64,000 nt of DNA from Schistosoma haematobium (taxonomy: Eukaryota; Platyhelminthes; Trematoda; Strigeidida; Schistosomatidae). Shown one piece after another: positions 1-10,880 of the stretch; the stretch's first letter is position 1; each line of letters starts with the position of its first letter. Under the pieces are notes generated by a model, which worked only from the letters and a program-made list of their open reading frames with translations, made no database searches and was not told the DNA's origin. Both the position numbers and the translations under genes were made by a program. The stretch is taken from assembly GCF_000699445.3 (NCBI RefSeq), contig NC_067198.1, forward strand, positions 7,376,801-7,440,800, given 5' to 3'.

Positions 1-741
1 CGGTTGAGGAACGATAAGATTGAAAGCAGAAAACCTAAGGTCCGGGAGCGAAGTCATACTGCTAACTGTACAGGGGTGTGGCGGTAGTAAAATATTTCCT
101 TCAGACAACCAGCATAACAGCGATGCTGCCTTCCTACAAAGGAAGGGTCGACCCTAAAAATGCACACTTCGCTTTATTCCACAGATATTCGTCTCCAGGG
201 ATAAGGTTCCAACAAGTACAGGGCTAACACGAAAATTACTCACAAAAATGTCATGTGTGACTGGCCCCAAGCAGTTGTCCCTTGAGCATTGCGATAACAC
301 TCTCAGGTCACTAAGACCACCTCTAATCCAATTTCCTTTTCAGGTACCTCTAGAAGAACCCTTCTATGGTGTGCGCAACTGGGAAGTGATAACCACCCTC
401 ATACCTCTAACAGAACTCAAGACCACCGTATTCATAATCAGTTCCCCTCTTCCATTCCTATTCTTCCTCCTAATTCGACTATCAACTCCAAATTCCCTCT
501 TTTGACTTTTTCCTCAAGTATCACCATGGCCAACGATGCTAGTGCGCGAAATATTGTCCCAAGACTGCTGCCTATGTCAAATCGACCAACAGGAATCTTA
601 GCCAAGACCCTAAAATCTCATACGGTTGATGTATGCTGTGTCTCTGAAACATACAAAGAGGATCTTAGTGTGGTCACTCACTTGACCTCACCTAGCCAAA
701 ACGAGGAGCCCACGAGATATACCCTCCTGTTAGCTGGCGAT
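1..741 (+). mobile_element. Family A retrotransposon, 5' UTR and start of endonuclease (fragment)
   Basis: This is the 5' part of an RTE-like non-LTR element, cut by the window edge. It aligns in inverted orientation with the 5' region of the nearly full-length A copy at about 3770-4855: both share the stretch with GCGATGCTGCCTTC and the later CTCAGGTCACTAAGACCACC. From about 600 the reading VDVCCVSET is the start of an apurinic-type endonuclease (EN) domain. The copy is broken at 742 by a short B-family 3' end. No intact frame remains. Confidence 0.75.
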
Positions 742-812
742 CAGACTTTATTTTATTTATTTGAAAACATAAATATTGGTACAAAAGGATGCTAAATACA
801 TATGCGTCACAC
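742..812 (-). mobile_element. Family B 3' end (hairpin plus A-rich tail)
   Basis: Read on the minus strand, this is the B-family terminus: GTGTGACGCATATGTATT, a degenerate copy of the GGTGC...GCACC hairpin, TACCAATATTTATG, then an AAATAAATAA tail. It interrupts family A sequence at 741/742. How far the body extends to the right (up to about 890) is unclear because that part is not matched elsewhere in the window. Confidence 0.6.
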
Positions 813-1074
813 AATTCACTTTATCCAACAACTTAAATTAAGTCAGTGATAGAAATCCAATAGTATTTCCTGACTTGGCATCCTTAATAAAATTCTGTAT
901 TGAGTCAGTCAGTCAGCTACAGTGTAGGACCAAATACATACATGAATCGGTCCAAGTTGCCACACCTCATTAGCACAAGATGAACACCGGATTCAAAGAA
1001 GCAGTTAACTCAATAGTGTAATATATAAACGAAAGATTTTATGTAAGGATACAGTACAGAAAAAAAAGAATTAG

Positions 1075-3298
1075 TTAGTAGAAAGAAATACGTGAAAAAT
1101 TTTTAAGAGAAGACAAAGAGTGTATACACTTACGCCATTGTGATCGATTCTGAGCCACGTCACCAAGAGTCTCCAACCATTGGTTACGATTGTCACGCGG
1201 ACCCCAACCAAGTAGTCTGCATCTACCAACATGGCTCAGACTAAAAGTTAGTGACTTCAAGCACTAATGCCACGTTTTGGTTTGGCCGCCCCTAACTTCC
1301 TTCCAACCTTCCCCAACACCGGTTAGCATTACACGCCGTGGTAATCGGTGTTCAGGCATATGTAACATGTGGCCCAACCATCTCAGCCGATGAAGATTCA
1401 TAACCTCATTAACTGATTTACCATCATTACACAATACCCTGCGTCTAACCTCACTATTACTTACCCGGTGATCCCAGCAGATGCCAGCAATATTTCTAAG
1501 GCATCTGTGGTCAAATACTAGTAGCTTACGAGTGTCTTCTACTCTTAATGGCCACGTTTTGCAGCCGTAAAGTAAAACAGAACGGACTGCCGCGCAGTAT
1601 ACTCGTCCTTTTATTGATAGACGGATATATCGCCTTCGCCATAGGTGGCGCAAGTTGGCAAAAGCCAAGCGAGCTTTTCGAATCCGTGCTGAGATTTCGT
1701 CAGACACCAACCCATTAAGGCTGATCAGACTTCCAAGGTAAGTGAAGTTGTTAACGCGTTCGACTACTTCACTCCCTATCCTTAGTTCAGGTGTTGACGC
1801 AGACCAGTCCTGAAGCAGCAGCTTGCATTTAGAGGGAGAGAAGCGCATTCCAAACATTCTGGCATTGTTGCTTAGTGCTGCCAAAAGACTGCATTTTGTC
1901 AGCGTCTTCATCAAACGGGACTATGTCATCTGCGTATTGTAAGTCGTTAAGTGGACCTCCTGGTAGGAGATCAATGCCCGAAAATTCAGCCGATGAGAGT
2001 GTTATTTCCAACATTATGTCTATGATGAAATTGAACAAAAATGGAGAAAGTGGACAGCCTTGGCGGACACCACTTGAGGTTGCGAAATCAGATGACTCAA
2101 CTAGTAGTGTTCGAGTAAAGAGTCTTCACAAGGTTTATGTACTTCTGAGGTACGCCTTTCAATGACAGACACGGCCACAGAACCTCTCGGTCTACGGGGT
2201 CAAATCCTGCTTTTAAGTCAAGGAAAACCACCATCGTCGGACGCCGATAAGCATGCCTGTGTTCTAGAACCTGACTAATGGTGCATATGTGGTCGATGCA
2301 ATCACCACCAGGTCTGAAGCCAGCTTGATTCTCTGGTGTTTGCAGTTCACGAGTCTTAGTTAGGCGTCTGATAATTATCGAAGCTAGTATTTTAGATACT
2401 ATATTAGTCAAATTAATCCCTCTATGGTTATTACAGGGTGATTTCGACCCCTTCTTATATATTGCGATAGTCAGTGATTGCGACCAGTCAGATGGGATTA
2501 CGTCCAATTCCCAGATTTTAGCAAAAATATTAGTCAACCTAATCGCTAAAATTAGACCACCATTCTTAAAGACCTCTGAAGCCAATCCATCTGGACCATC
2601 TGCTGTTCTTCGTTTCAGATTAACTATAGCCTTTCGAACTTTAGCTAGAGTCGAAGGACCTACTTCAGTGTTCAATTCAGGCTGTTTGGGAATTGTGCGT
2701 AGTTGTAGACTAGCTGAAGGCCAGCTGAACTGCTCCTTAAAGTGTTCCGCCCATCGTTCTAAACGTCTGGGTCGAGAGCAGATAAAAGTGTCGTCTTTTT
2801 CTGAAATAGTCTCAATTACATTTGAATTTTTAGTTCCAATTTCTTCTTTGAGTCTGAAGAGTTGTCTTATGTTCCCTATAGCCGCCGCCTTGTCCATCTC
2901 CTTTGCCTTCGATGCTTACCACTGCTCACAGTCGTTCCTTAGACTTTTGCTTAACCTAGATCTGATTTGCTTCCACTCATCATCGTATCCAGAGCCTGAC
3001 GGGATGAGTTTGCGAGAATCCACCAGTGCAACAGCCCTTGGAGAAATCCATTGGTTCTTTGTAGCGCTGTTTCCACACCTGTTCGTATATCTTTCCAAGC
3101 AACATCTAGGTCAGCCTCGTTTTCAGAACTACCTAAGTGTGACCTCAGTTGTTCCTGGAATCTACTTTCGACTTTCTCGTCACTCAGTACAATTCTAATA
3201 GATCTTCTTGGTATGCCTTTTCTGTGTCCAGTGAGGTGCAAGCAAATGCGTGCCCGTATCAGAGCATGGTCAGAGTCTAAGCGTATATTCCAGAACAA
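1075..3298 (-). pseudogene. Family A reverse transcriptase, broken
   Basis: The RT region runs right to left. A linker begins at about 3298. Fingers and palm lie in the open block 2097-2897, with RTADGPDG, NHRGINL, NQAGFRPG and the catalytic-Asp block VVFLDLKAGFDPVD. YADD follows at about 1945-1960, and a thumb and C-terminal block at 1264-1914 carries FTYLGSLIS, LLYGCKTW and HRLRWLGHML. A 2-bp deletion near 1889, next to the YADD block, shifts the frame, and a stop follows YSNTTS at 2097. The tail at 1075-1260 (LSHVGRCRLLGWGP) is also out of frame. Copy 3 has the same 266-residue fingers block with one residue changed. Confidence 0.85.
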
Positions 3299-3419
3299 GA
3301 GACAGTCTTCTATCGACTCTCTCCAACGACGACTGATGGCAATATGGTCTATTTCAGTCCATCGTTGGTTTGATTCAGGTTGTCGTCATGTTAGACTATG
3401 TCTCTCCTTATGCTTAGAA

Positions 3420-4061
3420 TTAGTTCCCTAAAAACAAACCATTGTTTGAGCACAATTGCAGCAGACGATCACCATTATCTGTTCGCTGTGTCGGAGTACT
3501 AAAATACCCACCTAAATGTCTTTCTGTTTGGTTTAAGCTACCTATCTGAGCATTAAAGTCACCTCCTATGAGTACTATGTCTGAACGTTTAGCTTTCTGA
3601 AGAAGTTCAGATAGCTTTCTGTGAAATTCATCGTTCACTTGATCTGAGTTGCAGTCGGTGGGAGCGTAGGCAGAAACAACGAGAAGGCAACGACGTGTTT
3701 CCCGATTTTTACGAGTTCTTATGTACCCGTTTAGCCGAACAGCGCATAGATGACCGTTAACGGGGACCTACTGTAATAGTGCTTGTTCCGCCCTCGTACT
3801 TAGTGCTATGCCTACACCTATCAGGCTATGAGAACTTGCCATCGGGTTGGCAGATACACGGCGGGTGTATCTCGTCGCCTCTCCGTCTTGCCGAGGTGAG
3901 GTCAAGTGAATGAGCACACTAGGATCCTGTATGCGTGTTTCGGAAACACAACATACATCAATGGTACGAGATTCTAGAGTTCCAACGAAGGAGGCCTGCT
4001 GGCCGATTTGACATGGAGTGTATACGTTGAAAGCTCTGTGTAGTTTGAAGCGAAGTTTCAA
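3420..4061 (-). pseudogene. Family A endonuclease domain, broken
   Basis: APE-type endonuclease of the retrotransposon, which nicks target DNA to prime reverse transcription. The N-terminal piece (3768-4061) carries VCCVSETRIQD, with the catalytic Glu of the SET motif. The second piece (3420-3638) carries IGGDFNAQIG and RTDNGDRLLQLC, the Asp/Asn metal-binding block. The two pieces are in different frames and separated by stops around 3640-3767. The final HALIRAR block (SDH motif, about 3270) is in a third frame. The enzyme cannot be made from this copy. Confidence 0.8.
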
Positions 4062-4257
4062 TAAACTCGGGAGTGTTTTGCGCGCTAGAATCGTTGACTA
4101 TGGTGATACTTGAGAAGGAAGCTTAGTGGTGAAAGTCGATGTAGGAGGAATAATGGGAATTAAAGAGGGAGGCTGATTATGAATACAGTGGTCTTGAGTG
4201 CTGTTAGAGGTATGGGGGCATTTATCACTTCCCGGTTGTCCACACCGTGGAAGGGTT

Positions 4258-4339
4258 ACTCTGGAAGTTTATTTATTTATTTGAATACATAAATATTGAT
4301 ACAAGAAGGCACCAAATAGATATGCACCACTCTGGAAGT
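4258..4339 (-). mobile_element. 60-bp B-family 3'-end insertion with 11-bp target site duplication
   Basis: ACTCTGGAAGT occurs at 4258-4268 and again at 4329-4339. Between them lie exactly 60 bp (4269-4328), which on the minus strand are the last bases of family B: GGTGCATATC, the hairpin and the AAATAAATAA tail. The sister A fragment at about 340-365 shows the empty site (TACCTCTAGAAGAACCC on plus). This is a severely 5'-truncated retroinsertion into the A 5' UTR. Confidence 0.9.
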
Positions 4340-4855
4340 ACCTGAAAAGCGAATTGGGTTAAAGGTGGTCTTAGTGACCTGAGAGCGTGACTTTATTGCA
4401 CAAGGAACAACTGCTTGAGGTCGGTAACACACGACCATTTTGTGAGTAATTTTAGTGTTAGCTCCATACTTGTTGAGACCTTACCGCCGGAGACATATTC
4501 GTGGGATAAGGCGAGGTGTGCACTTTTAGGGTCGACCTTTTTTGACCCCACCACTCCTTGTGAGAAGGCAGCATCGCTGTCATGCTGGTCGTTTGAAGGA
4601 AACACCTTACTGCTGTCACACCTCTGTACAGTCAGCAGTAGGACTTCGCTTTTGGACCTTGGGTTTGTTGCCTTTAGTCTTACCGCACTTCAACCGGTCT
4701 GTCTGGCACGATAGGACCTTGAGGAACGATTGTTCCAGCCAGTATAGCTCAGCTGCTTCATCACGATAGGTGAGCCCGACCACCACGTCAAGGTAGCAAC
4801 AACGGTCGGGAAGATTGTAAAGGTAACTGTAAGGAATCATTCTGTTTGAGGAAGA

Positions 4856-5711
4856 TCAAGACCAGTCATGAGTTAATTGACGATAATCGAAACAGTTGTA
4901 AACAACAAAGCCGACATCTTATGAATTATTACACGTTTAGAGAATTTGCAAGCAAGTTACGAAATTTTTCCAGTTGGATTATCTATGCTAACTCTTGATT
5001 CGAAGATGATAATGTGACTTAGGTAAATCACGTTTGCGAAAACCTAAAATCTACTCAGTCAGAAAGTCCTCCTTTCTAATTTAACGCAGCTGATAATTTC
5101 TCTTAGCCTAAACATTTAACCACCATATATACTTAATGAAAGGTGAAAAATGAATAAATCCATCTAATATCAGTTTCAAAAGTTGGTAATGCGGTGATAC
5201 CTTATGTAAGTAACAATATTTTAAACTCGCATTGATCAGTTACTCCTACGGAATAACATTTGTATGAATACATTGATTCGTTTTAACAGATTAAACACAC
5301 GCAAAAAGCACATTTTATGTTTAACAATAATATATGCATCAAAATACTGAATAAACATGAACAAACAAAAAAGACTACCCATATTTCCTGTTTTCGAGAT
5401 AATCCAAGAAAAAATATGTGCGTCAGAGTTAAATGTAAGGTTCCACGAATATGTGCATTACCATCGAATTGATCTATGTAGAAAACGTCATTTACCTATA
5501 AGAAATAATACGTTTTATGATAAAAGCAGTTGCAAAGTTTGTTTACAGAAAAAGTTACTTTAATAGTCGTTATTTGTCTGGTACTATGATTAATATTTGA
5601 CCAATCATAGTTTTAAGTTATTTTAACTATTGCATACATCTAATAGGTACAGTATCATCGATAATAAAAAGTCAGTATGAATGGAGTGACAGCATTTCAT
5701 TATCATTTCAA
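4856..5711. other. No recognised gene (4856-5711)
   Basis: AT-rich sequence. The longest open frame (5357-5563, plus, 68 codons) has no recognisable domain and no splice context that I trust. No repeat copy of this stretch was seen elsewhere in the window. Confidence 0.5.
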
Positions 5712-6211
5712 CACAAAGGTACGAGAAGGCACCAAATAGGTATGCGCCACACAAATCATTCGATTTGTGTGAGGGCTGGAATACTGCACGGGTGCCCAGA
5801 CAGAAGCAGGTGGCTTTCGCAGGGGGCCACACCCAGAGCCTTTGACTTAAAGGTCCGACCCACAAGACAGTAGAGCAGCGTAAGGAGATGCAGTACCATG
5901 GTAGCTGGTGACCAACAATCGGTTCATACGCCAATTGTTCCATCAGAACCCTGAAGCCCATGTTCACTGTTGATTTGGAATCAGGGTTTTCCAATTCCCT
6001 TAGGTGAACCCTCTGTATTCATCGACCCGGTTAAAGTGCCGGGCATTCGCTTTTCGTCCTCTCAATCTCGTAAACAACACCTCTGCCGCAAGAAGGTAGA
6101 GAGTTGAACTTTGAGGGAAGTGGTTATATGAACGTTGCTGTGTGAGAGCATTTGTAGAGGGAGAGCTGACTCTCCCCACTCTCGGTTGCACCAGGGCATT
6201 GTGAGGCGATA
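5712..6211 (-). mobile_element. Element R, non-autonomous short derivative of family B
   Basis: About 500 bp. Read on the minus strand it starts ATCGCCTCACAATGCCCTGG, passes through a unit that elsewhere is the B 5' UTR (GGACGAAAAGCGAATGCCCGG, GTGGCCCCCTGCGAAAGCC), then joins directly to the B 3' end (GTGTGGCGCATACCTATTTG and the GGTGC hairpin). All coding sequence is missing. At the junction is a perfect 10-bp-arm palindrome, CACACAAATC-GAAT-GATTTGTGTG. The A-rich tail is degraded. A second copy lies at 48413-48920. Confidence 0.75.
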
Positions 6212-6529
6212 TTGTACCAAAATATAATATTGAATAAAGCCATTAATAATAATAATAGTGGTTAACGACTAGGTGGGATATTTGGGAAAGTTTAAAACGA
6301 AAAGGAATCTGAAAGTCAAAGCAGGCGAAAATCACAAGTACCCTAGTATATGTTTGTTACTTTTGTGTTGTGTAGAATATCTGAGAATACCATCAGCAGT
6401 GAGCAACTAAATTTATTAACCGACTTATTGAATTTATATAAATGAGTAGCTGCAACAGTGTTTCAGAAATCCCGTTGACCCCCTATTAATGGTTAAATTC
6501 AGAGAAAGAATCCGTCAAGCAAACGAATC

Positions 6530-6695
6530 TACCCAAGCTGCCAGCTTTGGAAAAATCCCCAAAGTGAAATGGCCTTCCCCAAAGTTTGGGGAAATTTTGG
6601 GGTTCGCGTCTCATTTCCCCAAAATTTACTATAGCGGCTTCCCCAAAATTTCCTCAAAATGGACCAAATTTCCCTCAAAGTTGGCAGCTTGGGTA
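6530..6695. mobile_element. Small terminal-inverted-repeat (MITE-like) element
   Basis: About 166 bp with terminal inverted repeats TACCCAAGCTGCCAGCTTTG (6530-6549) and the complement at 6676-6695 with one mismatch. If the outer TA is the target duplication, the ends are CCCAAG...CTTGGG, as in Tc1/mariner-type insertions. The interior is itself foldback: TTCCCCAAAGTTTGGGGAA is a near-perfect hairpin, and CCCCAAA recurs several times. It has no coding capacity. The family is not recognised. Confidence 0.65.
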
Positions 6696-7126
6696 TGAAG
6701 TCGATGAACTGGTTGACAAAGTGCACACTTTGACAAGCGCTCGTCCAAAAATTTAAGTAGTTTTTATCACCCAAGTCCAGGTCGTCAGAGAGGAAATGTG
6801 TGATGTCGGTCCGAACCACTATAAACCCTGTGAGCAAAAAACGAATTCATGTGGCTGCAGCCACATGAACACTTTATATCACAGAAAATTAGAGTAGCAC
6901 TCAAGATGTTCTCGACGAATCTACGCACTTCCCAGCATTATACAGAAATCCCCCAGAAATATTTGATACCTTTAAAGAGAAACCCATGTACCTGTGTCAC
7001 GGATATCTTGTCCATGCACTTATGTAACGCAATAGTTGAAGATGATAAGTTTAATTATCAATGTTATGTTATTTTTGGAAAGTTATGGACGTGAAATAGT
7101 CTGTTTTGGTCCTGATAGCTGGTATG
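6696..7126. other. No recognised gene (6696-7126)
   Basis: No repeat or exon recognised. A plus-strand open frame at 6849-7094 (81 codons) has no visible domain. Confidence 0.4.
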
Positions 7127-7359
7127 AAGACCATACAACACAAAGGATGTTATTATGAAAGTGTATTGATAAGAATGAGTACAGAGAAGATAGCGAGACA
7201 ACCACCGCATACGATTAATAGATGCGGGTTGGTTATTATTATCAATATCATTATTATTGTTATTACCATCATTACTATTCACAAACATCTTATGGGTACG
7301 TAAGTGTTGTGAAGAAACCATTTTGGTTTTCGTCAAAAACGCAATAATACACAAGTTTC
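7127..7359 (+). repeat. 233-bp direct repeat, left copy
   Basis: It matches 8198-8430 over its full length with only a few substitutions (for example GGTACGTAAG against GGTACATAAG). The sequence is the end of a dispersed family (called D here) that also occurs, more diverged, at about 20309-20660 and 42862-43185. It includes an ATT-rich microsatellite near 7236-7275. Confidence 0.85.
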
Positions 7360-7479
7360 TTGTATAGCCTCATCAGCTGCTGTACCTCGTCCAGGACATT
7401 TATATCGCTTCCGAAGAGAGGGGGCAACAATATTTCTGGTGTGATTGTGCCAAGTTGTTTACATGACATTTCTACAGGT

Positions 7480-8050
7480 TACGTTCTGACCCATTGTCTA
7501 CTGTTCATCTCTCGATTATCGCAACGTCCTTCTGAAGTTCAATCGAATGCTTATCGCTTTTCATGGACGTCTAGAACTTGTATCGTTTTTATAGAATAGT
7601 GACGCCGAGCTTATTTTACCTAGTAGGTCGTCAACAAAGATTAAAAACAGGAGATGACTTTTGCGAAACTCCTGCTGTTGGGACCTTCTCATTCGTATAT
7701 ACTCTATTTAACTTGGTACGAAATATCTTGTTCCTTAGATAGTTTTAGAATCAAAACAATAGTGGGTCAGTGAAGCCCATCTTCGCAGCCTCCGCTATCA
7801 GAAGTACATGAGGTGTTGTGTCAGAGGCTTCAGCGAAGCTGAGAAATAATACATAAATAGTTATCTTGTGGTACCATCAGATCATCCAGCTGTCCCATAA
7901 TATGAGGAGATCGAACGCAAATGACCTGTTTTTTTTCTGAAACCGTGTTGGACTTTAGGGAGTATGATGTTGTTTTCGATGTATTCCTTCATTTGTTTAT
8001 TGATCAGCCCTCTAATTACCCATGGCAGTATTGAGAGTGTAGAATATCAA
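7480..8050 (-). pseudogene. CR1-clade reverse transcriptase remnant
   Basis: The minus-strand translation in shifting frames gives WVIRGLINKQMKEYIENN, VQHGFRKKTGHL, a FSASLKP.LTQHL block (the decayed FSKAFD motif), FVPS..IEYIRMRR, and RKSHLLFLIFVDDLLGKI, the decayed QGS..GP.LF..FVDDL block. The order matches the palm of CR1/jockey-type RTs. Multiple stops and frameshifts mark it as an old copy. It is bracketed by the two 233-bp direct repeats. Confidence 0.65.
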
Positions 8051-8197
8051 AGTAGATGATCTATGCTGAATGATTGGGAACGTCATCGATTTAGACGGGA
8101 ATGATATGGCGAATCAGATAACTTTGAAGTCACACCTCGCGGTCAGCATCCAAGGTGGATGAGCCCTTCGCTGTTTCAAAGTACTATGGCTGCTATA
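8049..8197 (+). repeat. Family D repeat, 5' part
   Basis: This segment runs into the right 233-bp repeat and shares with 20309-20460 the string GATCTATG, the TTAGACG.GAATG block, CGAAGTCACA/TGAAGTCACAC and GGTCAGCA.CC. The left repeat copy at 7127 lacks this upstream part, so the two copies have different 5' limits. Confidence 0.6.
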
Positions 8198-8430
8198 AAG
8201 ACCATACAACACAAAGGATGTTATTATGAAAGTGTATTGATAAGAATGAGTACAGAGAAGATAGCGAGACAACCACCGCATACGATTAATAGATGCGGGT
8301 TGGTTATTATTATCATTATCATTATTATTGTTATTACCATCATTACTATTCACAAACATCTTATGGGTACATAAGTGTTGTGAAGAAACCATTTTGGTTT
8401 TCGTCAAAAACGCAATAATACACAAGTTTC
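8198..8430 (+). repeat. 233-bp direct repeat, right copy
   Basis: The offset from the left copy is a constant 1071 bp, so there is no indel between the copies. It ends at ACACAAGTTTC, as does the left copy. Confidence 0.85.
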
Positions 8431-8639
8431 AACAATGTTAGCATTATATTTGCCACATTTGAAAAAGAGAATAATAATAATAGAATAATAATAAATCAGG
8501 TTCTGTGTGATTGAGAAGAATATTGAATTGAGTTTCAAGAAGTAAAGGGAGAAAATAAGGAAATAGAAATAAAAGAAGTGCTTAATAGGCGTGTTTATGA
8601 ACACAGAACAAGAATGAACGACTATGTATGTATCGTCAA

Positions 8640-9420
8640 ATTAGTAACGAAAATAAATTGGAAAATAATTATGAAAAATTAACTTATTATTTCAGTAAGA
8701 TATGACGCTAGAATAAATGTTTTTGCAGTCGTAGTTTGGAGTGATGCTATGAAAGTCTCAATTAAGTGAAAAGGATAATGAAATATCAATATGTATGAGT
8801 CATATGTGCATAGTGAAGATAAAACGAGTCTTAATTAAAAACCTCGTAAACCTAAGAATAATATTTATTTAGATGGAAAAAAGAGAATTAAACACCTGAT
8901 GAAAGAGTACGACCATGATAATAATAACAATAATAATGATAATTGTGTAATCAATATCGACCTCTGAAGTAAACCAGCAATTTAAAAAGAAATAAGACAA
9001 AAAAGCATCCTTTATGTAGTAGTACACAGTGTAGTAGTACACAGAGTGAAACCGGACGTTGTTATAAATTTTTGTGCAATAGTAATTTAGAAGTATGCTA
9101 TGAAATTCACAATTAATCCCAAAGGATAACCAAATATCAGTTTCCATGTGTTATATATATGTGTGTGGTGAAGATAAAATGGATCTAAGAAGTTAATTTG
9201 TTTAAGTGTAACATAGGATAATATTTTTTGTCTTTAATAATAGACTTTGGATGTTTAGGAATATAATATGTTTAGAAGGACAAGAAGAGATAGAAAGAAT
9301 ACCTGATGTGTTGAGGGACTAATAATGATATTAATAACAGTAATAATTATCAATACGAACACAAGCAGACTTCACATATTAAGATGAATAAAAATAAGAA
9401 CAAAATAGACGTTGAAAGTT
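8640..9420. repeat. Diverged tandem duplication of an AT-rich unit
   Basis: Two roughly 350-bp units follow each other. Shared landmarks are AAAGGATAA.GAAATATCA and AAAGGATAACCAAATATCA, GTGAAGATAAAA.G, GATAATATTT and AC.TGATG...GA..AATAATGAT. Similarity is modest, so the duplication is old. It adjoins the CR1 C-terminal remnant at 9450 and may be the 3' UTR of that element. Confidence 0.45.
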
Positions 9421-9449
9421 CAAAAGGCTACATTTTGCTTTTCAGTCAA

Positions 9450-9632
9450 TTAGATGGATGACGGACCTTGTTTGTATAAATCGTTGTTAGACACATTGAT
9501 ATTCAATAGGCGACATAATCCACCTTCATTAAGAAAATCATCAAGGAGACTTCTGAACTGGGTTGTAGTTTCACTGCAACGGCGGTTCACCGACAGTCTG
9601 TTCCACACGGTTGGGTAGCGTGAAGATGGCAC
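9450..9632 (-). pseudogene. C-terminal fragment of a CR1-type ORF2
   Basis: A 60-codon open stretch reading RYPTVWNRLSVNRRCSETTTQ, then FRSLLDDFL. This matches the WN.LP...V.A.....FK..LD pattern at the extreme C terminus of CR1/jockey RT proteins. It probably belongs to the same decayed element as the RT remnant at 7480-8050, although about 1.4 kb separates them. Confidence 0.55.
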
Positions 9633-9639
9633 AGGTATT

Positions 9640-10156
9640 CAGTGTTTGACAACGCTTTTACCAGTAACACCTTCTAATATAATTCGTACCCACGAGGAGA
9701 AATCAAAAGACAGAATCGAGGAGATCAGAAATTGTATTTGACGATTGCCAATATATCGGAATTATCTGATCTAATCTGGCTAGCGATTGCAGTAGCAGTT
9801 GAGCTCGGCGTTCCCACACGTGATCTGGTGCGGATGCACGACCGAGCGCCTTCAGCTAGATGAGTCCACTAAAACTAATCTGGTCAGCATCCAATGTCGA
9901 AAACTTACAGAGTTATTTTTTTGGGGGATTTATTTACCGCTACAAGCGAATAACGAAAAAATTCTGGCGTAAGTTTGTATAGGTCCTTGCAATCGCTAGA
10001 ACATTCTCCTTATTGTGTAGATTGTGGGATGATATCATAGAGTATGAAGGAGTGGATGCCAAAGAGTAGGGAATACCGTCTATAAGCCGGTTGATAAAAA
10101 CAAGGTTTAATTTGATACGCCTGATCCAGAGAGATCCTAATTTAAGTTGTTGACAT
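9640..10156. other. No recognised gene (9640-10156)
   Basis: No domain or repeat copy is recognised. The frame at 9940-10179 on minus (79 codons) runs across the junction with the RTE fragment and is not a gene. Confidence 0.4.
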
Positions 10157-10880
10157 CTGGACAACTGGACAAACAGCACTACAAAGGTTCAATACAGCCT
10201 TCCTTCGAGATACTGACAAACTCAATAAATTCAAGATAGCTCTCAACAACAGGTTTCAAGTCTTGCAGGATCTACTGAAGGAAGAAGAAACTACTATGGA
10301 GGACAACCGGAAAAGTATCAAAGAAGCATTAGCTTCAACGTGTCGATAGGTTCTGGGCCTCAAGAAGCATCATCGTAAGGAATGGATCTCTATAGAAACA
10401 CTGGACAGGATCAAAGAAATGAAGAACAAGAAGACAGCAATTAACAACAGCCGAACACAAGCAGAGAAAGTCCAAGCACAAGCTGAGTACATAGAAGCAA
10501 ACAAGCAAGTGAAGAAGAGCATCAAAGCCGACAAGCAGAAATACGTGGAAGAACTAGCAACGACGGCGGAAAAAGCTGCAAGAGAAGGAAATATGAAACA
10601 GCGTTACGATACAACGAGGAAACTAGCAGGGAAATATAGCAAACCAGAGAGACCGGTAAAGGACAAAGAAGGCAAGCCAATAACTGAAATTCAAGAACAG
10701 CGGAACAAATGGGTAGAGCACTTCCAGGAAATCCTGAATAGGCCGGCTCCAATAAATCCACCGGACATCGAAGCAGCTCACACAGATCTTCCTATAGATG
10801 TCAATCCACCAACGACGGAAGAAATCAGAATGGCCATCAGACAAATCAAGAGCGGCAAAGCAGCAGGACCCGACAACATA
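10157..10880 (+). mobile_element. RTE fragment (end of endonuclease, start of RT), composite site 1
   Basis: From GGACAACTGGACAAACAGC onward this is nearly identical, inverted, to the RTE at 57189-57920. It contains the EN C terminus, a TAG stop at 10347-10349, and the RT N-terminal coil (KNKKTAINNSRTQAEKVQAQ) through KAAGPDNI, where family B sequence starts at 10881. The open frame 10419-11006 is therefore a fusion of RTE and B 5' UTR, not a natural protein. The left end at 10157 abuts unrelated DNA. Confidence 0.85.

Larger units (their letters stand above)
904..4855 (-). mobile_element. Family A retrotransposon, copy 1, nearly full length
   Basis: This is the most complete A element: 5' UTR (about 4060-4855), endonuclease (about 3420-4061), reverse transcriptase (about 1264-2900), a C-terminal zinc-knuckle-like region and a 3' UTR ending in a TGAC repeat at 904-917 (GTCAGTCAGTCAG on plus). 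Copy 2 (44435-47408, same strand) and copy 3 (59705-62567, inverted) belong to the same family. RTE-like affinity is inferred from the EN-RT order, the absence of a separate ORF1, the simple-repeat tail and the C-terminal LLYGC.TW motif. Coding is broken by frameshifts. A 60-bp B-family insertion sits in the 5' UTR. Confidence 0.85.

Noticed and set aside
8404..8604. Poly-aromatic open frame FYFYFLIFSLYF on minus
   Set aside because: Translation of AT-rich microsatellite-like sequence; no gene features.
9855..9885. CTAGATGAGTCC resembling the core of a hammerhead ribozyme, which occurs in schistosome Sm-alpha repeats
   Set aside because: The conserved CTGATGA core has an extra base and stem II has no complementary GGAC followed by GAAA. 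No second core strand was found.
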